A stretch of 36,165 nt of DNA from the NCBI GenBank assembly GCA_903861125.1, contig CAIOTF010000024.1:1-36165 (forward strand), read 5' to 3'. The stretch comes from an uncultured Ignavibacteriota bacterium (lineage in GTDB: Bacteria; Bacteroidota; Ignavibacteria; UBA10030; UBA8401). Below, one piece after another: positions 16,863 through 24,318 of this stretch. Numbering within the stretch: the stretch's first letter is position 1; every line of letters starts with the position of its first letter. The notes below the pieces were generated by a model. That model was given only the letters and a program-made list of their open reading frames with translations. It had not been told where the DNA came from and made no database searches. The translations under genes were made by a program, and so were the position numbers.

Positions 16863-17639
16863 ATGAAAAAAAAAATTGACGTAGGAACTTTCTTCGGCTT
16901 ATTGTTGGGACTTGGAGCAGTCTTTGGGTCTTTCCTGCTGGAAGGCGGACAGATGGGGGCGATCATTATGCTCCCGGCAATGGTGATCGTGTTCGGCGGA
17001 ACATTTGCCACGGCACTGATCGGAACGCCAATGAAAGTGATGAAGAATTTTGGCACAACATTGATCATCGCAATATATCCTCCTTCATATAATTATCCGG
17101 AAATCATTGAAGAGATTGTGAAACATTCTATGATTGCCCGCAAAGAAGGATTACTGACACTGGAACGGCATCTTTCATCCGTCAGCGACAAATATCTGCT
17201 GAAGTTGCTGCGGTATTTAATAGACGGAATCGACATCAATGTTCTTCGTACTCTTGCAGAAATGGACATGGTTCATGTTGGCGAACGGCATCAGAAAAAT
17301 TATCAGTTATTTCAGCGTATGGGCGGATATTCGCCAACAATGGGTATTATCGGAACAGTTATGGGTTTAATCGCAACGCTGGCAAACGCCGGCGAAGATC
17401 CGAATCAGTTGATCCGGCATATCGCATCGGCATTCATCGCAACGCTGTGGGGTGTCTTCATGGCCAACATTGTCTGGCTCCCCATTGCCGATAAACTGAA
17501 AAGCATCGACGATGAAGAGCAGCTGTATATGTCGCTGATTTCGGAAGGGGTCATATCGATTCAGGAAGGCGAGATTCCGTCGATCATTCGGTCCAAACTG
17601 AATACTATGATATCATCGGCAGAGCAATCGCAGGAATGA
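16863..17639 (+). CDS. motA: Flagellar stator protein MotA, first copy (MotA/PomA type)
   Basis: This is the ring-forming subunit of the ion-driven stator. The 258-aa protein has four membrane helices. Pore-lining prolines are recognisable in GGYSPTMGIIGTVMGLIATL (Pro158) and in MANIVWLPIADKL (Pro207). The cytoplasmic loop contains GLLTLERHL, similar to the loop that contacts the FliG rotor. Overall it is closer to Bacillus MotA or Vibrio PomA than to E. coli MotA, which is represented by the second copy downstream. The coupling ion cannot be read from it. The start is followed by a run of ten A residues (bases 16866-16875). The motB partner begins 1 nt after the stop. Confidence 0.92.
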   Translation: MKKKIDVGTFFGLLLGLGAVFGSFLLEGGQMGAIIMLPAMVIVFGGTFATALIGTPMKVMKNFGTTLIIAIYPPSYNYPEIIEEIVKHSMIARKEGLLTLERHLSSVSDKYLLKLLRYLIDGIDINVLRTLAEMDMVHVGERHQKNYQLFQRMGGYSPTMGIIGTVMGLIATLANAGEDPNQLIRHIASAFIATLWGVFMANIVWLPIADKLKSIDDEEQLYMSLISEGVISIQEGEIPSIIRSKLNTMISSAEQSQE

Positions 17640-17640
17640 C

Positions 17641-18357
17641 ATGAAAAAAAAGGTCCTTAACGAACATATCAATCAGGATCGGTGGCTGCTGACGTATGCG
17701 GATCTGATCACGCTGCTGCTCGGTTTGTTCGTGATCCTGTATGCAATGTCGAATATCGACAAAAAAAAATACAGTCAATGGGTGGCGGCATTCGGGGGCG
17801 AATTCGGCAGCGGCAAGGTCGAAATGGAAAGCGGCAGCACCATCATCAGTACGATGACTGAACAGCTTCGTGTGGAAAAATTGTTGAAACAGGTACTGGA
17901 GATCGACGGAAAGAATTCCTCATTGTCGATCTCTATTGACGAACGGGGAGTAACGATACACATCCAGGAAGAACTGTTGTTCCCGTCCGGCGAAGCAAAA
18001 CTGAAAGGAAGTTCTTATAAAATGCTCGATTCTCTCTCTTCGGTTCTCCGGAAGATTCCGAATGACATTAGGATAGAAGGGCACACTGATAATTTACCGA
18101 TCGCAACGGCGGAGTTTCCTTCAAATTGGCATCTATCTGTAAGCAGGGCGATGAACACCGGATATTATCTTATTAAGAATCATTATTTCAATCCCGAAAA
18201 ATTGTCGGTCGTCGGGTACGGCGAAAGCAAACCTATCGTCGCCAATACAACAGAAAACAACAGGAAACTAAACCGTCGCGTGGATATCGTCGTTCTGATG
18301 TCGCAGGTAACGCAAACATTAAATGTTCAACGTCAGCAGGCTATGCAAGGAGAGTAA
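17641..18357 (+). CDS. motB: Flagellar stator protein MotB, first copy
   Basis: MotB is the peptidoglycan-anchored stator subunit that carries the ion. The 238-aa product has one membrane helix, with the ion-binding Asp21 in LLTYADLITLLLGLFVILYA. Its C-terminal OmpA-like peptidoglycan-binding domain shows IRIEGHTDNLPIA, the helix HLSVSRAMNTGYYLI and VVGYGESKPIVANTTENN followed by RKLNRRVDIVVL. The plug segment lies just after the helix. The membrane sequence resembles Bacillus MotB and PomB more than E. coli MotB. Two A-runs, at 17644-17651 and 17761-17769, are prone to slippage. An AAGGAG element inside its 3' end serves fliW. Confidence 0.92.
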   Translation: MKKKVLNEHINQDRWLLTYADLITLLLGLFVILYAMSNIDKKKYSQWVAAFGGEFGSGKVEMESGSTIISTMTEQLRVEKLLKQVLEIDGKNSSLSISIDERGVTIHIQEELLFPSGEAKLKGSSYKMLDSLSSVLRKIPNDIRIEGHTDNLPIATAEFPSNWHLSVSRAMNTGYYLIKNHYFNPEKLSVVGYGESKPIVANTTENNRKLNRRVDIVVLMSQVTQTLNVQRQQAMQGE

Positions 18358-18361
18358 AATC

Positions 18362-18775
18362 ATGAACTGGAAAAACATTCAATTTGGCGAAATGGAGTAT
18401 GATGAAAAACACATACTTACGTTTCCCGAAGGGTTGATCGGATTTGAAGAGAATAGGCAATTCCTGATAGTGCATGACGAGGATAGTGAGCCGTTCCGCT
18501 GGCTGATATCGTTGAACGACCAGGAGTTGAGCTTCCCGCTGGTCGAACTTCCCAAGAACCAGGCCGAACTGTTCGGCAGAATATTTCCGGAAGAAAATGT
18601 TACATTGTTTGCAGTTGTTTCCATCAAACACGAGATTGATGACTCAACGATCAATCTTAAAAGTCCTATAGTGATTGATTCTAATAAACGGATAGGACGC
18701 CAGGTCGTGTTGGATGATGATCAGCTTAACGTCCGTACGCCACTTGTATCATTTTCACCAGTATTAGCGGAGTGA
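18362..18775 (+). CDS. fliW: Flagellar assembly factor FliW
   Basis: FliW binds flagellin and also binds CsrA as an allosteric inhibitor, so free flagellin levels feed back on flagellin translation. I chose the ATG at 18362, giving 137 aa. It sits 8 nt after a strong AAGGAG and 4 nt after the motB stop. An in-frame GTG at 18323 would lie inside motB and add a poor N-terminus. Family marks are MEYDEKHILTFPEGLIGFEE, PFRWLISLND and FPEENVTLFAVVSI. The C-terminus has NLKSPIVIDSNKRIGRQVVL. The gene lies 3 nt before csrA, the conserved partner arrangement found in many bacteria. Confidence 0.95.
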   Translation: MNWKNIQFGEMEYDEKHILTFPEGLIGFEENRQFLIVHDEDSEPFRWLISLNDQELSFPLVELPKNQAELFGRIFPEENVTLFAVVSIKHEIDDSTINLKSPIVIDSNKRIGRQVVLDDDQLNVRTPLVSFSPVLAE

Positions 18776-18778
18776 TCT

Positions 18779-19027
18779 ATGCTTATCCTTAGCAGAAAAG
18801 TTGAAGAGGAGATCAAGATTGGTGATTCGATCACGATCAAAGTCTTGGGTATACACGAAGGACAGGTTCGGATTGGAATCGATGCGCCAAAAGATCTCAA
18901 GATCTTTCGTTCAGAAATATATCAGCTGATCCAGCAGGAAAATGCGGACGCAGCAAAAGCAACAAAATCGGATGTAGCATCGGCTGTACAAATGTTAAAA
19001 CAGAAGATGAATCATAAGGGAAAATAA
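18779..19027 (+). CDS. csrA: Translational regulator CsrA
   Basis: CsrA is a small RNA-binding dimer that binds GGA motifs near ribosome-binding sites. In FliW-encoding bacteria it represses flagellin translation and is inhibited by FliW. The 82-aa product begins [16 protein letters not shown] and contains [20 protein letters not shown]. The RNA-contact residues Leu4 and Arg44 are in the standard positions. The residue before Arg44 is Phe rather than the His of E. coli CsrA. The C-terminal tail is longer than in the 61-aa E. coli protein, which is common in FliW-dependent CsrA where the extension takes part in FliW binding. A GGAG lies just before the start, overlapping the end of fliW. Confidence 0.97.
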   Translation: MLILSRKVEEEIKIGDSITIKVLGIHEGQVRIGIDAPKDLKIFRSEIYQLIQQENADAAKATKSDVASAVQMLKQKMNHKGK

Positions 19028-19057
19028 ATTTCCTTCGTTTTACCTCGGGAGCTTGTC

Positions 19058-19924
19058 ATGTTTGTCATTATTGGGATTGTCATCGTTATCGGTAGTGTGA
19101 TCGGCGGTTTTTTAATGCATCACGGACCGCTGTTGGTTCTATACCAGCCGAATGAATATGTCATTATCGGCGGTGCAACCATCGGAGCCATGCTCGTCAG
19201 CACGCCGATCCGTATCCTGAAAAAATTGGTCCAGCATTTTATCGGTCTGTTCAAGGGCGATCCGTACACGAAAGATGAATATCTGAATCTGCTGAAAACA
19301 ATGTTTGAATTATTTTTGGTCGCCACCAAGGACGGTCTGATGAACGTTGAGCCTCACATCGAGAAACCGGAAACCAGCGCCATCTTTGCAAAGAATAAAT
19401 TTCTGATGAAGAATCATCATGCCATGGATTTTCTCTGCGATACACTAAAACTGATGCTGAGCGGCGGCGTTCCCGCGCACGATCTGGAAACTATTTTAGA
19501 TTCGGACATTGAAACCATGGAAACGGAAGGCCACCAGGCACCGGCTGTGCTTCAGTCTGCAAGCGATGCTCTGCCCGGTTTGGGAATTGTTGCGGCGGTT
19601 CTCGGCATCATTGTTACGATGGGAAAAATCAACGGACCGCCGGAAGAGGTCGGCATGAGCGTTGCCGCAGCATTGGTAGGAACATTCATCGGAATTCTTA
19701 TGTGCTATGGTTTTGTCGGTCCGATGGCAACACACATCGGCACGCTTCACATGTCGGAGTTGCGCTATTTAGATTGCATTAAAGTTGCTCTTCTGTCGTA
19801 TGCCAAAGGGAATGCGCCGATGATGGTGGTCGAATTTTCGCGGCGCGTTATCTTCACGGATTTTAGACCGTCATTCAAAGAACTGGAAGATGCACTCAAA
19901 AAAGTAAAATCGGGCGCAAAATAA
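19058..19924 (+). CDS. motA: Flagellar stator protein MotA, second copy (E. coli-like)
   Basis: This second stator ring subunit is 288 aa and follows E. coli MotA in length and layout. It has an N-terminal helix MFVIIGIVIVIGSVIGGFLM, a long cytoplasmic loop, and helices with LPGLGIVAAVLGIIVTMG and CYGFVGPMATHIG. The two functional prolines fall at residues 173 and 222, the same numbers as in E. coli MotA, and Glu98 in the rotor-facing loop is kept. The E. coli Arg90 position is Thr here, with Lys91 beside it. The gene is 30 nt after csrA and has GGGAG upstream. It differs clearly from the first motA in this window and is not a recent duplicate. Confidence 0.93.
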   Translation: MFVIIGIVIVIGSVIGGFLMHHGPLLVLYQPNEYVIIGGATIGAMLVSTPIRILKKLVQHFIGLFKGDPYTKDEYLNLLKTMFELFLVATKDGLMNVEPHIEKPETSAIFAKNKFLMKNHHAMDFLCDTLKLMLSGGVPAHDLETILDSDIETMETEGHQAPAVLQSASDALPGLGIVAAVLGIIVTMGKINGPPEEVGMSVAAALVGTFIGILMCYGFVGPMATHIGTLHMSELRYLDCIKVALLSYAKGNAPMMVVEFSRRVIFTDFRPSFKELEDALKKVKSGAK

Positions 19925-19928
19925 CTGT

Positions 19929-20690
19929 ATGAACCAAAAAGATGTACCAATACGGATCGTTAAAAAAATAAAAAAAGGCCACGCTGCTCATCATGGCGGC
20001 GCCTGGAAAGTTGCCTATGCCGATTTTGTAACGGCGATGATGGCCCTATTTATAGTTCTTTGGATTGTCGGACAAAGTAAACAGGTAAAGGAATATGTCG
20101 CTCAGTATTTCAAGGATCCCGGAGCGTTCATGGAAAACACAAAAGGAGGAGGTGCATTTGAAAAATCAGACATGAGTGTCGGCGAACGGGTGACGGAAGA
20201 GTTCTTGAAACGTCAGCAGCAGCAGATGAAAGACCTTGCGGAAAAGATCGAACAGGAAATGAGCAAAACCGAAAACCTGAAGAACATGATGAAGCAGATC
20301 AAAATGGAATTGACCAAAGAAGGTTTGCGCATCGAACTGGTTGAAGAATCACAGTCGTTCTTTTTTGATGTCGGAACATCTCACCTGAAGAATGAAGCAG
20401 TTCTTATTCTATCGCTGATCGCTAAAGAATTAGGTAAACTTCCGAACAATGTTGTGGTTGAAGGACATACCGATTCAAGACCATACACGGGGGGGAACGG
20501 ATATACGAACTTCGAGTTGAGTGCCGAGCGTGCAAACAGTGCACGCAGGGTTCTGATGGACCAGGGGTTGAAAGAAAAACAGATTGTTGAGATTCGCGGC
20601 TATGCAGATTCACGGCTTAGAAATAAACTAAATCCACTAGATGACACGAACAGACGAATCAGTATTTTGGTGAAATATGATGAACAGTAA
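19929..20690 (+). CDS. motB: Flagellar stator protein MotB, second copy (E. coli-like)
   Basis: This is the partner of the preceding MotA. The 253-aa protein has a basic N-terminus (RIVKKIKKGHAAHHGGAWK). Its helix AYADFVTAMMALFIVLWIVG carries the ion-binding Asp32, the same residue number as in E. coli MotB. A charged, helical linker (about residues 85-125) precedes the OmpA-like domain, with VVVEGHTDSRPYTGG, NFELSAERANSARRVLMDQG and VEIRGYADSRLRN. The stop codon overlaps the start of the downstream response-regulator gene by 14 nt. The membrane helix is of the E. coli type, suggesting proton coupling, but this is an inference from similarity. Confidence 0.93.
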   Translation: MNQKDVPIRIVKKIKKGHAAHHGGAWKVAYADFVTAMMALFIVLWIVGQSKQVKEYVAQYFKDPGAFMENTKGGGAFEKSDMSVGERVTEEFLKRQQQQMKDLAEKIEQEMSKTENLKNMMKQIKMELTKEGLRIELVEESQSFFFDVGTSHLKNEAVLILSLIAKELGKLPNNVVVEGHTDSRPYTGGNGYTNFELSAERANSARRVLMDQGLKEKQIVEIRGYADSRLRNKLNPLDDTNRRISILVKYDEQ

Positions 20691-21864
20691 AAACAAACAT
20701 ACCATTCTTGTTGTTGATGACGATGAGGCTCAGGTTAATCTCGTCGACCAAATCCTTCAGCAGGAATCAAAATATAAAGTAATCTCCACGACAAAACCGG
20801 AAGAAGCATTGCGTCTTGCGGAGATGTATTCCCCCACGATCATCATCTCGGATTATTTTATGCCGGGCATGAACGGATTTCAGCTCTGCAAAAAAATTAA
20901 AGAGCATCCGATCCTCCGTGAAGGAATGTTCATCCTGCTGACATCGGCTACATCGGTGGAAGAGAAAGTGCAGGGACTCGAAAGCGGTGCCGATGAATTC
21001 ATCTCTAAACCGGTGCATTTCAACGAATTGATCGCCCGTGTGAATGCCTGTGCACGCATCATCCAGCTGCAGCAGGATCTGAAGGCGAAAAAGGAAAAAC
21101 TTGCCGAGATGAACATCGTTCTCGAAGAAAGCTACAAGGGAATGCTCGAACTGCTGGCGGTTATTCTTGGCTTGCATGTTCCGAACGCTGCACAGCGGGC
21201 GGAAAAAGCATCCCAAGTCGTGCAATGGTTCAGCGAAAAACTTTCTCTGGAAAAAGAGGAATCCCAGGTCATTCAAAGCGCAGCGGTTCTGCATGAAATA
21301 GGAAAGATCAGCATTTTTGCAGATTTGGCTACGGTGGAAAATTCCACGTTCGAAAATAAGGAACGCGCTCATTATCCGCTTGCCGGACATATTTTATTGT
21401 CGAAAATACCGCGCTTACAAGATGTTGCTGTTCTCATTCGCCATCAACTGGAGAATTTTGACGGCACTGGTTTCCCGGATCGTTTAATGGGTAACGAGAT
21501 TCCTTTCGGATCACGGCTGCTGCGGGCAATCAATTTTGTGGAACACCTTGAGATTGAACCGACACAATACGATAAGATCATTGAGGCACTCCATAAAGCT
21601 CGTGGTATCATGCTTGATCCTATGATCGTACAGCTTTTTGAAGAGTTCCTTCTTGTTGCCGGACAGACTGACTGGATCGTCGGAAAGCGCTCCGTTATCG
21701 TGGCAGACCTTGTTCCGGGATTAAAACTCGCCTCCGATCTCAATACCGGAAGCGGAACAAAATTGTTGCCGAAGGATACTGTCATGACCGAATTCCATAT
21801 CAATCGGATTTTATCGCATCACCAGATTGACCCGATTCTCGGCAGTATTTTTGTCTACGAATAA
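20677..21864 (+). CDS. Response regulator with degenerate HD-GYP output domain
   Basis: The 395-aa protein has a receiver domain (about residues 5-125; phospho-acceptor Asp59 in IIISDYFMPGMNG) and a short coiled linker. An HD-GYP-related domain follows (about 145-320), with a C-terminal extension containing VADLVPGLKLASDL. HD-GYP domains hydrolyse cyclic-di-GMP, but key residues differ here. The HD pair is His206-Glu207 (AVLHEIGKI) and the usual HHE is RHQLE around His256. GYP is replaced by GFP at residues 265-267 (DGTGFP). The domain may therefore bind rather than degrade cyclic-di-GMP. The start overlaps motB by 14 nt, which ties it to the motility operon. A second ATG 3 nt downstream is equally possible. 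Confidence 0.9.
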   Translation: MMNSKNKHTILVVDDDEAQVNLVDQILQQESKYKVISTTKPEEALRLAEMYSPTIIISDYFMPGMNGFQLCKKIKEHPILREGMFILLTSATSVEEKVQGLESGADEFISKPVHFNELIARVNACARIIQLQQDLKAKKEKLAEMNIVLEESYKGMLELLAVILGLHVPNAAQRAEKASQVVQWFSEKLSLEKEESQVIQSAAVLHEIGKISIFADLATVENSTFENKERAHYPLAGHILLSKIPRLQDVAVLIRHQLENFDGTGFPDRLMGNEIPFGSRLLRAINFVEHLEIEPTQYDKIIEALHKARGIMLDPMIVQLFEEFLLVAGQTDWIVGKRSVIVADLVPGLKLASDLNTGSGTKLLPKDTVMTEFHINRILSHHQIDPILGSIFVYE

Positions 21865-22095
21865 AAATAAATATGCCGGCGCCGGTGTTTCATTGCAGAT
21901 GAATTTCATTTGTGGCGCTATCAAAATGTAAAAATTGATAGTGCTTTCTCCATGCGGGCTATATGAAACCACGGCTGTCGGTGCCTCGTTCGTGCCGCAG
22001 CTGTATTGATGAACCTGCGAAAACTGAAGATTCTTTGCCTCGGCCTCTTTCAACAAGAGGTTGATGGCAGAGTTGATCTGCGTGTTGTTTTGCAT
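21811..22095 (-). CDS. Possible small minus-strand gene between the two signalling genes
   Basis: The 277-bp gap between the response regulator and the next kinase holds a minus-strand frame of 94 codons from the ATG at 22095. It looks protein-like: helical start (INSAINLLLKEAEAKNLQFS), then alternating hydrophobic segments such as TAVVSYSPHGE, INFYILIAPQMKF and PAPAYLFLFV, with Cys33 and Cys67. I recognise no family. The last 17 codons run antisense to the end of the response-regulator gene. No Shine-Dalgarno sequence is evident. A longer version from 22170 would overlap the kinase start and adds an unconvincing N-terminus. If real, it would be one of the very few minus-strand genes here. 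It could instead be a chance open frame. Confidence 0.45.
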   Translation of the reverse strand: MQNNTQINSAINLLLKEAEAKNLQFSQVHQYSCGTNEAPTAVVSYSPHGESTINFYILIAPQMKFICNETPAPAYLFLFVDKNTAENRVNLVMR

Positions 22096-22141
22096 TGACC
22101 GGTTGAACCCACAGCAAAAAACATGTGCAGAAAAGATAATT

Positions 22142-23245
22142 ATGGACCAATTAGCTTTGAAGCATCGCATACTTGTAATAGATGACGAAGAAGATTACCG
22201 TAATGTTATTACGATGGCATTGCAGTCACCATACTTCGAGATCATCACCGCCAACAATGGATTGGATGGTCTTGCTGCTGCAAAAATCCATCACCCCGAT
22301 CTTATTCTCTGTGATGTGAACATGCCGAAAATGGATGGTCACATGCTGCTGAAGAAATTGAAAGAGGAGACAGAATTTGCAGGAATCCCGTTCATTTTTT
22401 TGACCGGGAGTTCTGGTAAAAAGGATGTGCGGCAGGGAATGCAGCTTGGCGCGGACGACTATCTTACAAAACCGTTCACAACCGCGGAACTGATCTCTGC
22501 AGTTGAGACACGGCTCACAAAAAAGAAGAACCTGCAGAAGTATTATGAAACTCAATTCGATGATATTAAATCGAACATTGTCCATTCCCTTCCGCACGAA
22601 TTTCGTACTCCCCTCAACGGTATCCTCGGCTTTTCTCAATTATTGTTTGAAGAGTCCGATCTGCCGGAAGAGGAAGTGAAAAAGATCGGCATGATGATTT
22701 TTAAGGCCGGCCATCGTCTGCACCGGTTGCTTGAAAATATGGTTCTGTTCGGTCAAATGCAGTTATGGGTTCACGATAAAAGTAGAATAGAAGAAATGCG
22801 CTCCGAATCGGCATCCTTGCTCGAGATTGCACAGTCGGTGGTGGGAAAAAAATCGGCGGAACACGAACGGACCGATGCCGTACGCATTTCTCTACAGAAT
22901 GCCATCCTACAGATATCATCAATATTCCTGACGAAGATCCTGGAAGAGATCATTGATAATGCTCTGAAGTTTTCCGAGACCGGATCGATTGTCCATCTTT
23001 CAAGCGAGGGAAATGAATCCGAACTGCACATCATCATCAGTGATGAAGGTCGCGGCATGTCGGAGGAACAGATAAAGAGGATCTCCGGCTTTCAACAATT
23101 TGAACGGGGATATTATGAGCAGCAGGGAGCCGGTCTTGGTTTGGTGATCGCTAAAACGCTTGTGGAACTTCACGGTGGCAGTTTATTTATTGTCAGTAAA
23201 GAGAGCATTGCAACATCAGTGACTGTCTCTTTGCCAATGGCGTAA
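22142..23245 (+). CDS. Receiver-histidine kinase hybrid signalling protein
   Basis: I chose the ATG at 22142. The longer in-frame alternative from 22061 adds residues with no domain match and runs into the possible minus-strand gene. The 367-aa product starts with a receiver domain (HRILVIDDEEDYRNV; phospho-acceptor Asp58 in LILCDVNMPKMDG; LGADDYLTKPFT). This is followed directly by a histidine kinase: His152 in SLPHEFRTPLNGILGFSQLL, an N-box with EIIDNALKFSETGS, DEGRGMS and GAGLGLVIAKTLVELHGG. There is no membrane segment. The receiver-first layout suggests that it relays or senses phosphorylation in the cytosol. It probably belongs with the upstream response regulator, although 277 bp separate them. 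Confidence 0.9.
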   Translation: MDQLALKHRILVIDDEEDYRNVITMALQSPYFEIITANNGLDGLAAAKIHHPDLILCDVNMPKMDGHMLLKKLKEETEFAGIPFIFLTGSSGKKDVRQGMQLGADDYLTKPFTTAELISAVETRLTKKKNLQKYYETQFDDIKSNIVHSLPHEFRTPLNGILGFSQLLFEESDLPEEEVKKIGMMIFKAGHRLHRLLENMVLFGQMQLWVHDKSRIEEMRSESASLLEIAQSVVGKKSAEHERTDAVRISLQNAILQISSIFLTKILEEIIDNALKFSETGSIVHLSSEGNESELHIIISDEGRGMSEEQIKRISGFQQFERGYYEQQGAGLGLVIAKTLVELHGGSLFIVSKESIATSVTVSLPMA

Positions 23246-23315
23246 AAAAAAACGGCTTGTATATTATTTTAATAGTGTCTTTCAATATTGCTGGCAGTTG
23301 CATATTTTCATCCCT

Positions 23316-23417
23316 TCAATTACACATTAGCTCGTTCTCTAAAGCACAAATCGAACGATTTAAAAATGTTTTGCCGCAATAGTTTATAAGAACCCCTTCG
23401 TCAGTTTTTTTTATCAT
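23316..23417 (-). CDS. Possible 33-aa cysteine-containing peptide with a strong Shine-Dalgarno sequence
   Basis: On the minus strand, GAGGAGG (23424-23430) stands 6 nt before an ATG at 23417, the strongest Shine-Dalgarno-like match I noticed in the window. The frame runs 33 codons to TGA at 23316. The peptide begins MIKKTDEG and has Cys at 14, 24 and 32, with a central YCGKTFLNRSIC. There is no signal peptide or membrane helix, and I recognise no family. It could be a small protein, a leader peptide, the remnant of a longer gene, or a chance frame. No clear promoter or terminator of its own is visible; a run of nine T residues occurs on this strand about 65 nt after the stop. Confidence 0.35.
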   Translation of the reverse strand: MIKKTDEGVLINYCGKTFLNRSICALENELMCN

Positions 23418-23554
23418 CGTATTCCTCCTCTGTAAATAACTTTTCTGCAACGGAAATATATCTGTCCGCTTAATGTCCCTATTTCATTAATATTTCGGAA
23501 AGCCCTCGGCAGCATATTGCGGTGACGACGATTCGCTGTCAATATTAGTTCTCA

Positions 23555-23578
23555 AAGTGTAAATATTTATTTACACTT
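23555..23578. promoter_or_regulatory. 24-bp palindrome, candidate operator
   Basis: Two 11-nt arms, AAGTGTAAATA and TATTTACACTT, are exact reverse complements separated by TT. Such a compact, loop-less symmetry is typical of a dimeric regulator's binding site rather than a terminator. A matching half site TGTAAATA occurs again at 23431-23438, immediately upstream of the minus-strand Shine-Dalgarno sequence. The regulator is unknown. The palindrome lies 188 bp before the ECF sigma start codon. Confidence 0.55.
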
Positions 23579-23671
23579 CACATCAGTGACGGTGCTAATT
23601 CACAACAAAATCGGCATTTTTTCTTGGAATGATAATTGTATTCTCAAAACAATACAGTCTCAACATTCCAT

Positions 23672-23699
23672 TTGCAGTAATAATTATTGTTGTTATAGA
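23672..23699 (+). promoter_or_regulatory. Weak candidate sigma-70-like promoter for the ECF sigma gene
   Basis: TTGCAG at 23672-23677 and TATAGA at 23694-23699 are separated by 16 nt and stand about 67 nt before the sigma-factor start codon. Both boxes are only partial matches (3/6 and 4/6), and AT-rich DNA gives such matches often. No good match to the Bacteroidota pattern TTTG...TAnnTTTG with correct spacing was found here. Confidence 0.2.
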
Positions 23700-23766
23700 G
23701 TGTCCGCAGTTCAATTACGCAAGGTATGTGAGCATGCACCAGTATTCCGAAACTAATTGCGAATAA

Positions 23767-24318
23767 ATGTCAACTATTTCACCTGATGAATTGATGGAGT
23801 TATGTCGTCTGATAAAACAGGGGAATAAGGACGCACTGCGTCGATTATTTTTGACCATGCAACCCAAAATATTCAGTTATTTACTCAGGTATACAGGAAT
23901 TCGAGAGGTTGCCGAAGATCTTACACAGGAAACATTTATTAATTTTTGGCTTTCAAAAGATAAAATTATTTCTGAACAGACATGTATTGCATATCTCTAT
24001 AAAATAGCCCGAAATCAGGCTCTAAACCACGTAAGTCGAACAGTCCGAACGCTTCCAATCGACGACGAGAATCCGAATTCACATTGGGAAAAAATGGGGA
24101 ATAATGAAATTCCCGAAGTCTTTATTTTTGATGATTATCAGAAAGCACTCAATACTCTGCCAACAAGGTGCAGGGAAACATTTCTGTTAAGCAGGTTCTC
24201 CGGCTTGAAGTATTCAGAAATTGCTGAAATCATGGGCGTTTCACAGCAAACCGTGAAAAACCAGATGAATAAGGCAATATCCATACTCCGTCTCCGGCTT
24301 TCTCAATACCTTAAATAG
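23767..24318 (+). CDS. ECF-type RNA polymerase sigma factor
   Basis: The 183-aa protein has the two-domain ECF architecture. Region 2 is at about residues 10-80, including GNKDALRRLFLTMQPKIFSY, AEDLTQETFINFWL and YLYKIARNQALNHV. Region 4 is at about 125-180, with LPTRCRETFLLSRFSGLKYS and the helix-turn-helix EIAEIMGVSQQTVKNQMNKA. The style matches ECF factors of Bacteroidota that sit before TonB-dependent receptor genes. Usually a FecR-type anti-sigma gene follows, but none was found here. The start is the ATG at 23767, with no strong Shine-Dalgarno sequence. It may control the receptor genes downstream, though this is an inference from neighbourhood. Confidence 0.93.
   Translation: MSTISPDELMELCRLIKQGNKDALRRLFLTMQPKIFSYLLRYTGIREVAEDLTQETFINFWLSKDKIISEQTCIAYLYKIARNQALNHVSRTVRTLPIDDENPNSHWEKMGNNEIPEVFIFDDYQKALNTLPTRCRETFLLSRFSGLKYSEIAEIMGVSQQTVKNQMNKAISILRLRLSQYLK

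Larger units (their letters stand above)
23246..23766. other. AT-rich intergenic region between the motility cluster and the ECF sigma gene
   Basis: This 521-bp stretch separates the motility cluster from the envelope block. It opens just after a run of nine A residues that overlaps the kinase stop (23244-23252). It contains a 33-codon minus-strand frame with a strong Shine-Dalgarno sequence (23316-23417), a 24-bp near-perfect palindrome (23555-23578) and a possible sigma-70-like promoter upstream of the sigma factor gene. No strong GC-rich terminator hairpin, tRNA or other RNA was recognised. It is the best candidate place for independent regulation of the downstream genes. Confidence 0.8.

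Noticed and set aside
20767-21390. Minus-strand open frame of 207 codons inside the response-regulator gene
   Set aside because: Receiver and HD-GYP motifs on the + strand explain the sequence; the minus product has low-complexity composition and no family signature.
23291-23306. TGGCAG...TTGCA resembling a sigma-54 promoter
   Set aside because: The spacing between the GG and GC elements is far shorter than the required 10 nt.
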